From: Streptomyces flaveolus
Lineage (GTDB): Bacteria > Actinomycetota > Actinomycetes > Streptomycetales > Streptomycetaceae
Direction of reading: 5' to 3'
Length of the DNA: 64,000 bases
Assembly: GCF_000716535.1 (NCBI RefSeq)
Contig: NZ_JNWV01000001.1
Span: 62,001-126,000, forward strand
Part shown: positions 16,353 through 25,944 of the stretch, one piece after another
Position numbering within the stretch: position 1 is the first letter of the stretch
Layout of the letters: each line of letters opens with the position of its first letter
Notes under the pieces: model-generated
Told to the model about the DNA's origin: nothing
The model's input: only the letters and a program-made list of their open reading frames with translations
Database searches by the model: none
Program-made: the position numbers and the translations under genes

Positions 16353-17101
16353 GCCCTGGGCGCGGCTCCGGTGGCGCTCCAGTGGTACAGCGTCATCGCC
16401 ACGCTGGTGGCCAGGTTGTAGCTGGAGACCTGGGGGCGCATCGGGAGGCGCAGCAGGTGGTCGGCCCGGGCGCGCAGTTCCGGCGACAGGCCGGAGCGCT
16501 CCGAGCCGAAGGCCAGCACGGCGTCGTCGGGCAGCTTCGTGCCGCGGATGTCCTCGCCCTCCGGGTCGAGGGCGAACAGCGGCCCGGCGGGCAGCTCGGC
16601 GACGCCGAGGCGCTCCACGGCGGTCGCGAAGTGCAGGCCCGCGCCGCCGCGCACCACCGTGGGATGCCACGGGTCGAGCGTGCCCGTGGTGACCACGCCG
16701 GTCGCCCCGAAACCGGCGGCCAGCCGGATCACGGCACCCGCGTTGCCCAGGTTGCGGGGGTTGTCCAGCACCACGACGGGCGCGGTGCGGGGCGTGCGGG
16801 CGAGCGCGCGCAGGTTGGCCTCACGGGGCGGCCGTACCGCGAGGGCGGCCACGCCGGTCGGATGGGGCCGCGGGACGAGGGAGGCGTACGCCGGCTCGGA
16901 CACCTCCGCCAGGAGGGCCTCCAGGGCGTCGCGGACGTCCCCGGCCAGCTCCTCGGCGAGGGCGAGCGCGGCCCGCCGGTCGGTGGTGACCGCGACCGGC
17001 ACCTCGGCCCCGAAGCGCAGCGCGTGCTTCAGGGCGTGGAAGCCGTCGAGCAGCACGGCGGTGTCCGCGTGCTCGCGCCAGCGGCTCAGCGGGTCGCTCA
17101 T
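16349..17101 (-). CDS. SpoU/TrmH-family RNA methyltransferase
   Basis: 250 residues. The SPOUT knot motifs are in order: motif 1 LDNPRNLGNAGAVIRLA, motif 2 AFGSERSGLSPELRARAD, motif 3 LRLPMRPQVSSYNLATSVAM. These bind SAM and methylate ribose 2'-OH of rRNA or tRNA. The N-terminal 80 residues are a substrate-binding domain with no clear assignment. The exact target base is not predictable here. The ATG at 17101 overlaps the HTTM gene stop as ATGA, so this is the last gene of a three-gene operon. Confidence 0.9.
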   Translation of the reverse strand: MSDPLSRWREHADTAVLLDGFHALKHALRFGAEVPVAVTTDRRAALALAEELAGDVRDALEALLAEVSEPAYASLVPRPHPTGVAALAVRPPREANLRALARTPRTAPVVVLDNPRNLGNAGAVIRLAAGFGATGVVTTGTLDPWHPTVVRGGAGLHFATAVERLGVAELPAGPLFALDPEGEDIRGTKLPDDAVLAFGSERSGLSPELRARADHLLRLPMRPQVSSYNLATSVAMTLYHWSATGAAPRA

Positions 17102-18309
17102 GCGGTGAACCCTACGCGGTCCGCCGGGCTCTCCTCCGGGGAGCGCGGCGCAGGAACGGTACGGCCGACGCGCCGGGCGAGCCGCCACCGCGCGCGTGCC
17201 GCCAGGTCGCCCAGCCGGCGCAGGAAGGACGTCGGCAGGAAGACCGCGTCGGCGGTGATCATCGCCAGCGAGAAGAACGGCAGTCCGAGGACGACCGCGA
17301 TCACCGCGTGCTCGGTCATCATCAGCACCAGCAGGACGTTCTTGACCCGCCGGTTGAACAGGGTGAACGGGAAGGCGACCTGCACCATGACGGTTCCGTA
17401 GGCGACGATCATCATGATCGTGCCGCTGGACGACATCAGGTCGGCGAGACCGGGCCAGGGCGAGAAGTAGTCCAGGTGGAGCGGGTAGTAGACGGCGGTG
17501 CCGTCCTGCCAGCGCGAGCCCTGGACCTTGTACCAGCCGGCCGTGGCGTAGATCAGGCAGGCCTCCGCCATGATCACGACCAGGGCGCCGTTGTGCAGGA
17601 TGTTGGCGACGACGTCCAGCAGCATCCGCGGCTGCTGCCAGGCCTCCCGGCGTCCGACGAGCCACCACAGGCCGAGCCCCGCCCACGCCGTCCACAGCAG
17701 CACCGGGATCGGCCAGTCCGTGTCGAACCGGCCGGTCAGCGTCACCGTGCCCAGCGCCAGGCCGAGCACCGCCCACAGCACCGGTCCCATCCGGTCGGCG
17801 GGCGCCCACTCGCCCCGCGCGCGTGCCGCCGCGCCGTGGGCCGCGCGCCGCGCGTCGAGGGACCACACCTGTCCGCAGCGGGTGAACACCAGGTAGATGG
17901 CCATCAGGTGCAGGACGTTGTCGCCGCCGTCACCGACGAAGACGCTGCGGTTCTGCAGCGACAGCACGCCCACCATGAAGAGCACGGACGCCGTCCGGGT
18001 GCGCCAGCCGAGCACCAGGGCGGCGCTGGCGAGGATGGCCAGCGCGTAGCAGCACTCGAACCAGAGCTGTCCGTCGGACCACAGCAGCGCCGTGAAGGCC
18101 TCGTTGTTGGCGGTCAGCTGCTTGGCGAGGTTCCAGCCCCACGGCCCGGAGGGGCCGTACAGCTCCTGGCGGTGCGGGAACTCGCGCAGCAGGAACAGCA
18201 GCCAGGTCCCGGCGAAGCCGATCCGGATCACGGCGCTCTGGTACGGGCCGAGGGCCGCCTCGGTGACCCGGGCGATACCGTGCGACAGCGTCAGGGAGAG
18301 ACGGTTCAC
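17098..18309 (-). CDS. HTTM-domain (horizontally transferred transmembrane) protein
   Basis: 403 residues from the GTG at 18309, which overlaps the preceding stop as GTGA. Multiple hydrophobic helices; signatures typical of HTTM proteins include RIGFAGTWLLFLLREFPHRQ near the start and GGDNVLHLMAIYLVFTRCGQ. HTTM domains are related to vitamin K-dependent gamma-carboxylase, but the bacterial role is unknown. The C-terminal 40 residues are basic and probably cytoplasmic. The tight coupling with the DUF5819 gene indicates that the two products act together, as the pair is common in Streptomyces. Confidence 0.83.
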   Translation of the reverse strand: MNRLSLTLSHGIARVTEAALGPYQSAVIRIGFAGTWLLFLLREFPHRQELYGPSGPWGWNLAKQLTANNEAFTALLWSDGQLWFECCYALAILASAALVLGWRTRTASVLFMVGVLSLQNRSVFVGDGGDNVLHLMAIYLVFTRCGQVWSLDARRAAHGAAARARGEWAPADRMGPVLWAVLGLALGTVTLTGRFDTDWPIPVLLWTAWAGLGLWWLVGRREAWQQPRMLLDVVANILHNGALVVIMAEACLIYATAGWYKVQGSRWQDGTAVYYPLHLDYFSPWPGLADLMSSSGTIMMIVAYGTVMVQVAFPFTLFNRRVKNVLLVLMMTEHAVIAVVLGLPFFSLAMITADAVFLPTSFLRRLGDLAARARWRLARRVGRTVPAPRSPEESPADRVGFTA

Positions 18310-19160
18310 CGCACACCTCCGGCGGCCTCGTCGGCGGTCACGGACCACCAGGGCAGCAGGCGGTAGACGGGCTTGTCGGAGACCCGCTCACGGCTCCACG
18401 GCGGCGGCTGCACATTGGTGGTGCTGGAACGGACCTGCACGCGCTGTATCACGCCTTCCCGGCTCGTCGGATCGTCCCGGTACAGGCGCATCACCACGAT
18501 GCGGCGCAGGTACTGCTCGGACAGGGAGCCGCGCAGGCCGACGGGCCGGTTGTCGGCGGCGTGCGTGGCGGTGAAGAAGTCCCAGGCCCGGCGCAGCTCG
18601 TTCTGCTGGGTGTGGCTGGGCGCCACGTTGCCGTCGATGGCGGCGCCGTCCTGGGCGGACAGGTCGGTCCATCCGGTGGTGCGCAGGCCGCCGTCCCGCA
18701 TCCGCACCTCGGCGCGGACCTGTACGGCGATGTTCTGCTGCAACGGGTTCGGGGCGAAGAGCTTCCAGTTCTGCTCGAACTCCGGGTACACCCACTCCTC
18801 TATCGCCTTGCCGTGCTGCTTCGTCACGGTGTTCGCCGGCGCGAGGCTGAGGAAGACCATCAGCAGATGCACGCAGGCGGCCACGGCGACGACGGCGAGC
18901 GCCAGCGCGGCACCGACCTGGTAGCCGGGGGAGAGCGCGGCCACGCCGCTGCGGGGCCTGGGTGGGTGACCGGGCGGCGGGGGCGGCGGCTGCGCGGCAC
19001 CGACCTGGTAGCCGGGGGGAAGCGCGGCCACGCCGCTGCGGGGCCTGGGTGGGTGACCGGGCGGCGGGGGCGGCGGCTGCGCGGGTTCTTCCGGGAGACG
19101 CGTCCCGGCCGACCCGTCCGGGACCAGGGGGCCCCGCGAGTCCTCGTCGTACGCGTCCAT
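18306..19160 (-). CDS. DUF5819-family membrane-anchored protein
   Basis: 284 residues. It begins with a Pro-rich cytoplasmic part that contains a recent tandem duplication of 29 codons (PPPPPPGHPPRPRSGVAAL), followed by one transmembrane helix (ALALAVVAVAACVHLLMVFL, near residues 84-103). A soluble extracytoplasmic domain follows, with FEQNWKLFAPNPLQQN as its most recognisable motif. Function unknown. It is first in the operon with the HTTM and methyltransferase genes. The N-terminal repeat can vary in length without harming the fold. Confidence 0.8.
   Translation of the reverse strand: MDAYDEDSRGPLVPDGSAGTRLPEEPAQPPPPPPGHPPRPRSGVAALPPGYQVGAAQPPPPPPGHPPRPRSGVAALSPGYQVGAALALAVVAVAACVHLLMVFLSLAPANTVTKQHGKAIEEWVYPEFEQNWKLFAPNPLQQNIAVQVRAEVRMRDGGLRTTGWTDLSAQDGAAIDGNVAPSHTQQNELRRAWDFFTATHAADNRPVGLRGSLSEQYLRRIVVMRLYRDDPTSREGVIQRVQVRSSTTNVQPPPWSRERVSDKPVYRLLPWWSVTADEAAGGVR
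18905..19084 (-). repeat. 87-bp tandem direct repeat inside the DUF5819 gene
   Basis: Two head-to-tail copies with an offset of 87 bases (copies begin at 18905 and 18992), nearly identical apart from one base change and small differences at the edges. The 29-codon unit keeps the frame and encodes a Pro-rich segment. Confidence 0.9.
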
Positions 19161-19591
19161 TGCGTCCCGTCCCCCTGGTCAGTCGTTCGGCTCGTGCGGT
19201 CGCGGCCCGGTCGTCCGGCCCAGCGGTCGGCTGGGCGGAGCGACGCGGGAGAGCAACGCCCGTCACAGGCGTCGCGTCGTTCACGAGTGCCACGTCTCGG
19301 CGCTCGCACGGAACGGTACTCAGCCCCCGGGCCCGGGCGCAGCCCCGGGTACGGGCCGACCGCGGTGGTCCTCGCCACGCGTACGGCCCCCGGCGCGGGC
19401 CGCGGGTACGGCCCGCCGTGGCCCGCCCGTCCTTGTCCACAGGCTGTGGGCGCAGTTTTCCACAGCGGTTGACACCCACAGCGGCCCGGCACACCATGGA
19501 CTACGCATGAACCGAACGATCGGTCGGGACGCCGGCCGGGACGTATCGACCGGACAGAGTTCACCGCAGAGCCCGAGGTCAGGGGGATCGC
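19161..19591. other. Intergenic region between DUF5819 and paaA with DnaA boxes and operator
   Basis: No gene seen. It holds a perfect DnaA box TTGTCCACA at 19433-19441, a related TTTTCCACA at 19456-19464, and the PaaR-like operator at 19510-19527, just 65 bases upstream of paaA. The divergent promoter of the DUF5819 operon must also lie here. Confidence 0.6.
19510..19527. promoter_or_regulatory. TetR (PaaR-like) operator upstream of paaA
   Basis: AACCGAACGATCGGTCGG, the exact reverse complement of the site at 14556-14573. Core ACCGAACGATCGGT fits ACCGNNCGNNCGGT. It predicts co-regulation of paaABCDE with paaH and paaN. Confidence 0.78.
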
Positions 19592-20604
<1,013 letters not shown>

Positions 20605-20608
<4 letters not shown>

Positions 20609-20892
20609 GCACCACCGACTGGCCCCTGTGGGAGGTCTTCGTGCGCTCCCGGCGCGGCCTCTCCCACACCCACGCCGGCAGCCTGCACGCGCCCGACGCC
20701 GAGCTGGCCCTGCGCAACGCCCGCGATCTGTACACCCGGCGCGGAGAGGGCGTCTCCATCTGGGTCGTCCCGGCCGCCGCGATCACCGCGTCCTCGCCGG
20801 ACGAGAAGGACCCGTTCTTCGAGCCGGCCGCCGACAAGCCCTACCGGCACCCGACCTTCTACGACATCCCGGAAGGGGTGAAGCACCTGTGA
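20605..20892 (+). CDS. paaB: Phenylacetyl-CoA epoxidase subunit PaaB
   Basis: 95 residues, the small structural subunit that bridges PaaA-PaaC pairs. Recognisable by [20 protein letters not shown] near the start and [12 protein letters not shown]. It overlaps paaA by ATGA and is followed by paaC with a GTGA overlap. Confidence 0.94.
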
Positions 20893-21644
20893 CCGCCACC
20901 GGCCCCGCGGCCCGCCCCGCCACCGGCTCCGCCCCCGTCCCGGTGACCGCCGCGCTCGCCCTGGGCGACGACGCCCTGGTGCTCTCCCACCGCCTGGGGG
21001 AGTGGGCCGGGCACGCCCCCGTCCTGGAGGAGGAGGTCGCCCTCGCCAACATCGCCCTGGACCTGCTCGGCCAGGCCCGGGTGCTGCTGTCCCTGGCCGG
21101 CGACGAGGACGAACTCGCCTATCTGCGCGAGGAACGCGCCTTCCGCAACCTCCAGTTGGTCGAGCAGCCGAATGGCGACTTCGCGCACACCATCGCCCGC
21201 CAGCTCTACTTCTCCACCTACCAGCAGCTGCTCTACACCGAACTCGCCGCGCAGGACGGCCCGTTCGCGCCGCTGGCCGCGAAGGCGGTGAAGGAGGTCG
21301 CCTACCACCGCGACCACGCCGAGCAGTGGACGCTGCGGCTCGGCGACGGCACCGGGACCAGCCGTGAGCGGATGCTCCGGGCCTGCGACGCGCTGTGGCG
21401 GTTCACCGGCGAGATGTTCCAGCCGGTGGAGGGCCTGACCGCCGACTGGGCCCGTCTGGAGGAGCGCTGGCTCGAGTCCGTCACCGGCGTGCTCGGCCGG
21501 GCCACCCTCCCGGTCCCGGAGGGGCCGCGCACCGGCGCCTGGTCGGCGGGCGCCGGCCGGCAGGGCCTGCACACCGAGTCGTTCGGCCGGATGCTCGCCG
21601 AGATGCAGCACCTGCACCGCAGCCACCCGGGGGCGTCATGGTGA
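20889..21644 (+). CDS. paaC: Phenylacetyl-CoA epoxidase subunit PaaC
   Basis: 251 residues, the non-catalytic ferritin-like partner that stabilises PaaA. Typical motifs are LSHRLGEWAGHAPVLEEEVA, LANIALDLLGQARVLL and VKEVAYHRDHAEQWTLRLGD. The GTG at 20889 overlaps the paaB stop. paaD starts 7 bases before this gene's end. Confidence 0.94.
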   Translation: MTATGPAARPATGSAPVPVTAALALGDDALVLSHRLGEWAGHAPVLEEEVALANIALDLLGQARVLLSLAGDEDELAYLREERAFRNLQLVEQPNGDFAHTIARQLYFSTYQQLLYTELAAQDGPFAPLAAKAVKEVAYHRDHAEQWTLRLGDGTGTSRERMLRACDALWRFTGEMFQPVEGLTADWARLEERWLESVTGVLGRATLPVPEGPRTGAWSAGAGRQGLHTESFGRMLAEMQHLHRSHPGASW

Positions 21645-22198
21645 CCGCCACCGCCCTGGAGGAGCGGCTGCTGGAGCTGGCCGGCGCGGTGCCCGACCCC
21701 GAGCTGCCCGTGCTCACCCTGCGCGAGCTGGGGGTGCTCCGCGCGGTGCATGTCCACGGCGCCGACCAGGTGGAGGTCGACCTGACCCCCACCTACACCG
21801 GCTGCCCGGCCATCGAGGCGATGAGCCTCGACATCGAGCGGGTGCTGCGCGCCCACGGCATGCGTGAGGTCACCGTCCGCACGGTGCTCAGCCCGGCCTG
21901 GTCCACCGACGACATCACCCCCGAAGGGCGCGAGAAGCTCCGGGAGTTCGGCATCGCCCCGCCGCGCGTGCGCCACGGCGACGGACCGGTGTCCCTGACC
22001 CTCGGGCCGACCCGCGCGCACGCCACGCAAGACATGCACGGCACGCACGCCAAGGACACCGCGACCGAACCGGTCCGCTGCCCGCACTGCGGATCGGCCG
22101 ACACCGAACTGCTGAGCCGGTTCTCCTCCACCGCGTGCAAGGCGCTGCGCCGCTGCCTGGCCTGCCGTGAACCGTTCGACCACTTCAAGGAGTTGTGA
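21638..22198 (+). CDS. paaD: PaaD, Fe-S assembly factor of the epoxidase (DUF59/MIP18 family)
   Basis: 186 residues. The N-terminal DUF59 domain carries VPDPELPVLTLRELGVLRAV and PTYTGCPAIEAM; the C-terminus has a four-cysteine zinc-ribbon-like module (CPHCGSADT ... CKALRRCLAC). PaaD is needed for maturation of the reductase Fe-S cluster. Start options ATG 21638 and GTG 21641 are both in frame. The stop overlaps the paaE ATG by one base. Confidence 0.92.
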   Translation: MVTATALEERLLELAGAVPDPELPVLTLRELGVLRAVHVHGADQVEVDLTPTYTGCPAIEAMSLDIERVLRAHGMREVTVRTVLSPAWSTDDITPEGREKLREFGIAPPRVRHGDGPVSLTLGPTRAHATQDMHGTHAKDTATEPVRCPHCGSADTELLSRFSSTACKALRRCLACREPFDHFKEL

Positions 22199-23262
22199 TG
22201 GCCCGCTTCCACCCGCTCCCGGTGGCCGCGGTCGACCGGATCACCGACGACTCCGTCGCCCTCACCCTCTCCGTCCCGCCCGAGCTGCGCGAGGAGTACC
22301 GGCACGCACCCGGCCAGCATCTCGCGCTGCGCCGCCGGGTCGCCGGCACGGAGATCCGGCGCACCTACTCGATCTGCTCCCCCGCCCCCGACCCGGCCGG
22401 CGAGGGCCCGGACAGCCTGCGGGTGGGGGTGCGGCTGGTCGAGGGCGGGGCCTTCTCGGCGTACGCGCTGAAGGAGATCAACGTCGGGGACGAGCTGGAG
22501 GTGATGACCCCGGCGGGCCGCTTCACGCTGGAACCGGCGCCCGGTCTGTACGCGGCGGTCGTCGGCGGCAGCGGCATCACCCCGGTGCTGTCCATCGTCG
22601 CCACGCTGCTGGCGCGCGAGCCGGCGGCCCGGTTCTGCCTGATACGCAGCGACCGCACGGCCGCCTCGACGATGTTCCTGGAGGAGGTCGCCGACCTGAA
22701 GGACCGCTACCCGGAGCGGCTTCAGCTGGTGACCGTGCTCTCCCGGGAGGAACAGCAGGCGGGCCTGCCGTCCGGCCGGCTCGACCGGGAGCGGCTCACC
22801 GGGCTGCTGCCCGCGCTGCTGCCGGTGGACGAGGTGGCGGGCTGGTTCCTGTGCGGGCCGTACGGGCTGGTGCGGGGCGCCGAGCAGGCGCTGCGCGAGC
22901 TGGGCGTGGCCCGGGACCGGATCCACCAGGAGATCTTCCACGTGGACGCGGGCTCGGCCCCGGCGGCCACGGCCTCGGCGCCCGCGCACAGCACCGTCAC
23001 CGCGCGGCTCGACGGTCGCGGCGGCAGCTGGCCGGTGCGGGAGGGCGAGTCACTGCTGGAGGCGGTGCTGCGCAACCGGCCCGACGCGCCCTACGCCTGC
23101 AAGGGCGGGGTGTGCGGGACGTGCCGGGCCTTCCTGGTCGCGGGCGAGGTCCGCATGGACCGCAACTTCGCGCTGGAGACGGAGGAGACGGAGGCCGGGT
23201 ATGTGCTGGCCTGCCAGTCGCATCCGCTGACGGAAAGGGTGGAGCTGGACTTCGACCGCTGA
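22198..23262 (+). CDS. paaE: Phenylacetyl-CoA epoxidase reductase subunit PaaE
   Basis: 354 residues. An FAD-binding ferredoxin-reductase half (EIRRTYSICSPAP, FAD site; VVGGSGITPVLSIV, NADPH site) is fused to a C-terminal plant-type [2Fe-2S] domain with C-x4-C-x2-C in YACKGGVCGTCRAF and the fourth cysteine in LACQSHPL. It passes electrons from NADPH to PaaA. An in-frame GTG directly precedes the chosen ATG. Last gene of the operon. Confidence 0.95.
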   Translation: MARFHPLPVAAVDRITDDSVALTLSVPPELREEYRHAPGQHLALRRRVAGTEIRRTYSICSPAPDPAGEGPDSLRVGVRLVEGGAFSAYALKEINVGDELEVMTPAGRFTLEPAPGLYAAVVGGSGITPVLSIVATLLAREPAARFCLIRSDRTAASTMFLEEVADLKDRYPERLQLVTVLSREEQQAGLPSGRLDRERLTGLLPALLPVDEVAGWFLCGPYGLVRGAEQALRELGVARDRIHQEIFHVDAGSAPAATASAPAHSTVTARLDGRGGSWPVREGESLLEAVLRNRPDAPYACKGGVCGTCRAFLVAGEVRMDRNFALETEETEAGYVLACQSHPLTERVELDFDR

Positions 23263-23287
23263 GGGCCGCACGACCGTTCCCTTCCCC

Positions 23288-23317
23288 TAGAACTTGTTCT
23301 ATCTTGACGGACCGTCA
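23288..23317. promoter_or_regulatory. Two palindromic operators: KstR-like box and TetR-like site
   Basis: TAGAACTTGTTCTA (23288-23301) is a perfect match to the KstR-type palindrome TNNAACNNGTTNNA known from actinobacterial sterol regulons. Four bases later, TGACGGACCGTCA (23305-23317) is a 12/13 palindrome; with the following GAT it resembles the site at 54871. Both lie between paaE and the acyl-CoA dehydrogenase start. Confidence 0.6.
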
Positions 23318-23378
23318 GATGACGGCAGCCGGACTCGGCTGCGCTGCCGGACGACCGGACCCGCCAGGAGGACAGGCC

Positions 23379-24519
23379 GTGGACTTCACCTTCAGCGAGG
23401 AGCAGCGGGCAGCGGCCGAGGCGGCGCGCGGGGTGTTCGCCGGGGTCACGCCGGACGCGGTGCCCAGTCCGGCGCTCACCACCGGCGCCGTGGCCGAGGG
23501 CTTCGACCGGGCGCTGTGGTCCCGGCTCGCCGACGCGGACCTGCTGAGCCTGCTGCTGGCCGAGGCGCACGGCGGGGCGGCCCTGGACGCGATCGCGCTG
23601 TGCCTAGTGCTGCGCGAGGCCGGCCGGGTGCTCGCCCGGGTGCCGCTGCTGGAGCACTGCGCCGCCGCGGCGGCCGTGCAGGCCTACGGCGGCCCGGAGC
23701 AGGTGGACCGGCTGCCGGCCCGGGCGGGCCGGGGCGAGCTGGTGCTGACCGTCGCGGCACAGGGCCGTACCGGCCACGACCGGCCGAACTGGCCGTCACC
23801 GCACGCCGGGAGGGGCGGGTCTGGCTGCTGGACGGGGTGCAGACGGCGGTGCCGTGGGCGTTCGACGCGGACCTGGTCGTCGTACCGGCGCACATCGAGG
23901 GCGCGGCCGGCGACCGGACCGTGCTGGCGCTGGTGCCGCGTGAGGCGGACGGGCTGGTGCTCGCCGCGCAGGTCTCCACCAGCGGTGAGCGGCTGGCCGA
24001 GCTGCGGCTGCGGTCCGTGCGGGTCGACCCCGGTGAGGTGATCGAGGCCGACGGTGCCTGGGAGTGGCTGCACGGGCTGCTGGTGACGGGCACGTGCGCG
24101 CTGGCCCTCGGGCTGGGCGAGCGGGTGCTGCGGATGACCGCTGAGTACGCCGGCCGGCGGGAGCAGTTCGGGTATCCGCTCGCGACGTTCCAAGGGTGGC
24201 GGTGCAGGCCGCGGACCGGTACATCGACCTGCGTGCCATGGAGGCCACCCTGTGGCAGGCCGCGTGGCGGATCTCCTCGGGGGCGCCGGGCGCGCTGCCC
24301 GCCGCCGGGGACGTCGCCGTGGCGAAGATCTGGGCGGCGGAGGGGGTACGGCGGGTGGTGCAGACGGCACAGCATCTGCACGGCGGGTTCGGCGCGGACA
24401 CCGACTACCCGCTGCACCGCTATCACGCCTGGGCCAAGCACCTGGAGCTGACGCTCGGCCCGGCGGCGGCGTACGAGGAGAGGCTGGGCGACCTGCTGGC
24501 CGCCCATCCGCTCGGCTGA
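23379..24519 (+). pseudogene. Acyl-CoA dehydrogenase interrupted by two single-base deletions
   Basis: The reading frame from the GTG at 23379 (VDFTFSEEQRAAAEAARGVF) encodes an acyl-CoA dehydrogenase N-terminal domain. It leaves frame near 23780, where GACCGGCC seems to lack one C. The next frame continues ELAVTARREGRVWLLDG until about 24194, where CAAGGGTGG again lacks one base. The third frame gives AVQAADRYIDLRAME and ends HHL-type at 24519 (LLAAHPLG). Restoring both bases gives a full protein of about 380 residues with the C-terminal domain HLHGGFGADTDYPLHR. Either it is a decaying gene or two errors in GC-rich DNA. Its two upstream operators suggest lipid or sterol control. Confidence 0.82.
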
Positions 24520-24561
24520 CCGACACCCAGGCGCCGCCCGGGGGCCGGGAGGGCCCGGGGG

Positions 24562-24909
24562 CTACAGGACGACGCCCGGCTTGCCGTGGTCGGTGACGAC
24601 CGGGCGGCCGGCGGCCTGCCAGTGCTGCATGCCGCCGTCGACGTTCACCGCGTCGACGCCCTGCTGGGCCAGGTACATGGTGACCTGGGCGGAGCGGCCG
24701 CCCGAGCGGCAGATGACGTGGACGCGTCCGTCCTGCGGGGCGGCCTCGGTCAGCTCGCCGTAGCGGGCCACGAACTCGCTGAGGGGAATGTGCAGGGCTC
24801 CCTCGGCATGGCCCGCCTGCCACTCGTCGTCCTCGCGGACGTCCAGCAGGAAGTCGCCGTCCTTGAGGTCCGTGATCTGGACCGTGGGCACACCAGCTCC
24901 GAAATTCAT
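24562..24909 (-). CDS. Rhodanese-like sulfurtransferase
   Basis: 115 residues, a single rhodanese domain. The active-site loop is VICRSGGRSAQ with the persulfide cysteine; LLDVREDDEWQAGHAEGALH is the other family signature, and VNVDGGMQHWQAAGRPV closes the domain. It may carry sulfane sulfur for cofactor or detoxification use; the partner is unknown. It is 31 bases downstream of a J-domain gene on the same strand. Confidence 0.92.
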   Translation of the reverse strand: MNFGAGVPTVQITDLKDGDFLLDVREDDEWQAGHAEGALHIPLSEFVARYGELTEAAPQDGRVHVICRSGGRSAQVTMYLAQQGVDAVNVDGGMQHWQAAGRPVVTDHGKPGVVL

Positions 24910-24940
24910 GGCTCCGACGCTACCCGAAGCGGGGGGTGGG

Positions 24941-25753
24941 TCAGCCCTGGCCCAGCAGGGCGGCCAGTTCCGCCTCCCGCTGGCTGATGTCGGCGCGCAG
25001 CCGGTCGGCGATCTCGTCGAGCAGCCCGTCGGGGTCGTCCGGAGCGAGGCGGAGCATGCCGGCGATCGCGCCATCCTCCAGTTCGCGGGCGACGAGGGTG
25101 AGCAGCTCCTTGCGCTGGGCGAGCCATTCGAGGCGGGCGTACAGCTCCTCGGTGGGGCTCGGGCGGCGCTCGGGCGGTACCGGTCCGGCGGCCCACTCCT
25201 CGGCCAGCTCCCGGAGCAGGGTCTCGTCGCCGCGGGCGTAGGCGGCGTTGACCCGGCTGAGGAACTCCTCGCGCCGCTTCTGCTCCGCTTCGTCCTGGGC
25301 AAGGTCGGGGTGGGCCTTGCGGGCCAGCTCGCGGTAGAGCTTGCGGGCCTCCTCGCTGGGCCGCACCCGCTGCGGGGGCCGTACCGGCTGGTCGGTGAGC
25401 ATGGCGACGGCCTCCGGGAACAGGCCGTCACCGTCCATCCAGCCGTGCAGCAGCTCCTCCACGCCCGGGATCGGCATCACCTGGGCGCGGGCCTCCGCGG
25501 CGCGGCGGATGTCCTCGGGGTCGCCGGTGCGGGCGGCCTTCGCCTCGGCGATCTCCGCGTCCAGCGCCTCGATGCGGCTGTAGAGCGGGCCGAGTCGCTG
25601 TTCGTGGAGGCGGGCGAAGTTCTCGACCTCGACGCGGAAGGTCTCCACGGCGATCTCGTACTCGATCAACGCCTGCTCGGCGGCCCGTACGGCCTGTTCC
25701 AGCCGTTCCTCGGGACGCGGGGCCTGGGACTGGTCGGCTTCCGGGGTCGTCAC
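24941..25753 (-). CDS. J-domain protein with N-terminal coiled coil
   Basis: 270 residues. The N-terminal 100 residues are strongly helical and charged, probably a coiled coil (EQAVRAAEQALIEYEIAVET). A J-like domain follows at about 130-185 (EEARKLYRELARKAHPDLA) with the HPD tripeptide required to stimulate DnaK. The rest is helical. There are no zinc fingers or G/F region, so it is a class III-type co-chaperone of unknown client. It precedes the rhodanese gene. Confidence 0.78.
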   Translation of the reverse strand: MTTPEADQSQAPRPEERLEQAVRAAEQALIEYEIAVETFRVEVENFARLHEQRLGPLYSRIEALDAEIAEAKAARTGDPEDIRRAAEARAQVMPIPGVEELLHGWMDGDGLFPEAVAMLTDQPVRPPQRVRPSEEARKLYRELARKAHPDLAQDEAEQKRREEFLSRVNAAYARGDETLLRELAEEWAAGPVPPERRPSPTEELYARLEWLAQRKELLTLVARELEDGAIAGMLRLAPDDPDGLLDEIADRLRADISQREAELAALLGQG

Positions 25754-25944
25754 CCGCCCAGAGTAGCCGTCATACCGCCGGGGACGGTTCGGGCCGGGCG
25801 GCAGCGCACCGCAGGGGTGCCGGTCGGTGCCGGGTGCGGGTCCGGATGCGTCGGGGTCGCCGGCGCAGTTCCCCGCGCCCCCGAGGAGCCGCGGCCCCCC
25901 GGCTCACGGGAAGCCGTCCCTCACGGCCCGGGAGGTCTCCCTCG

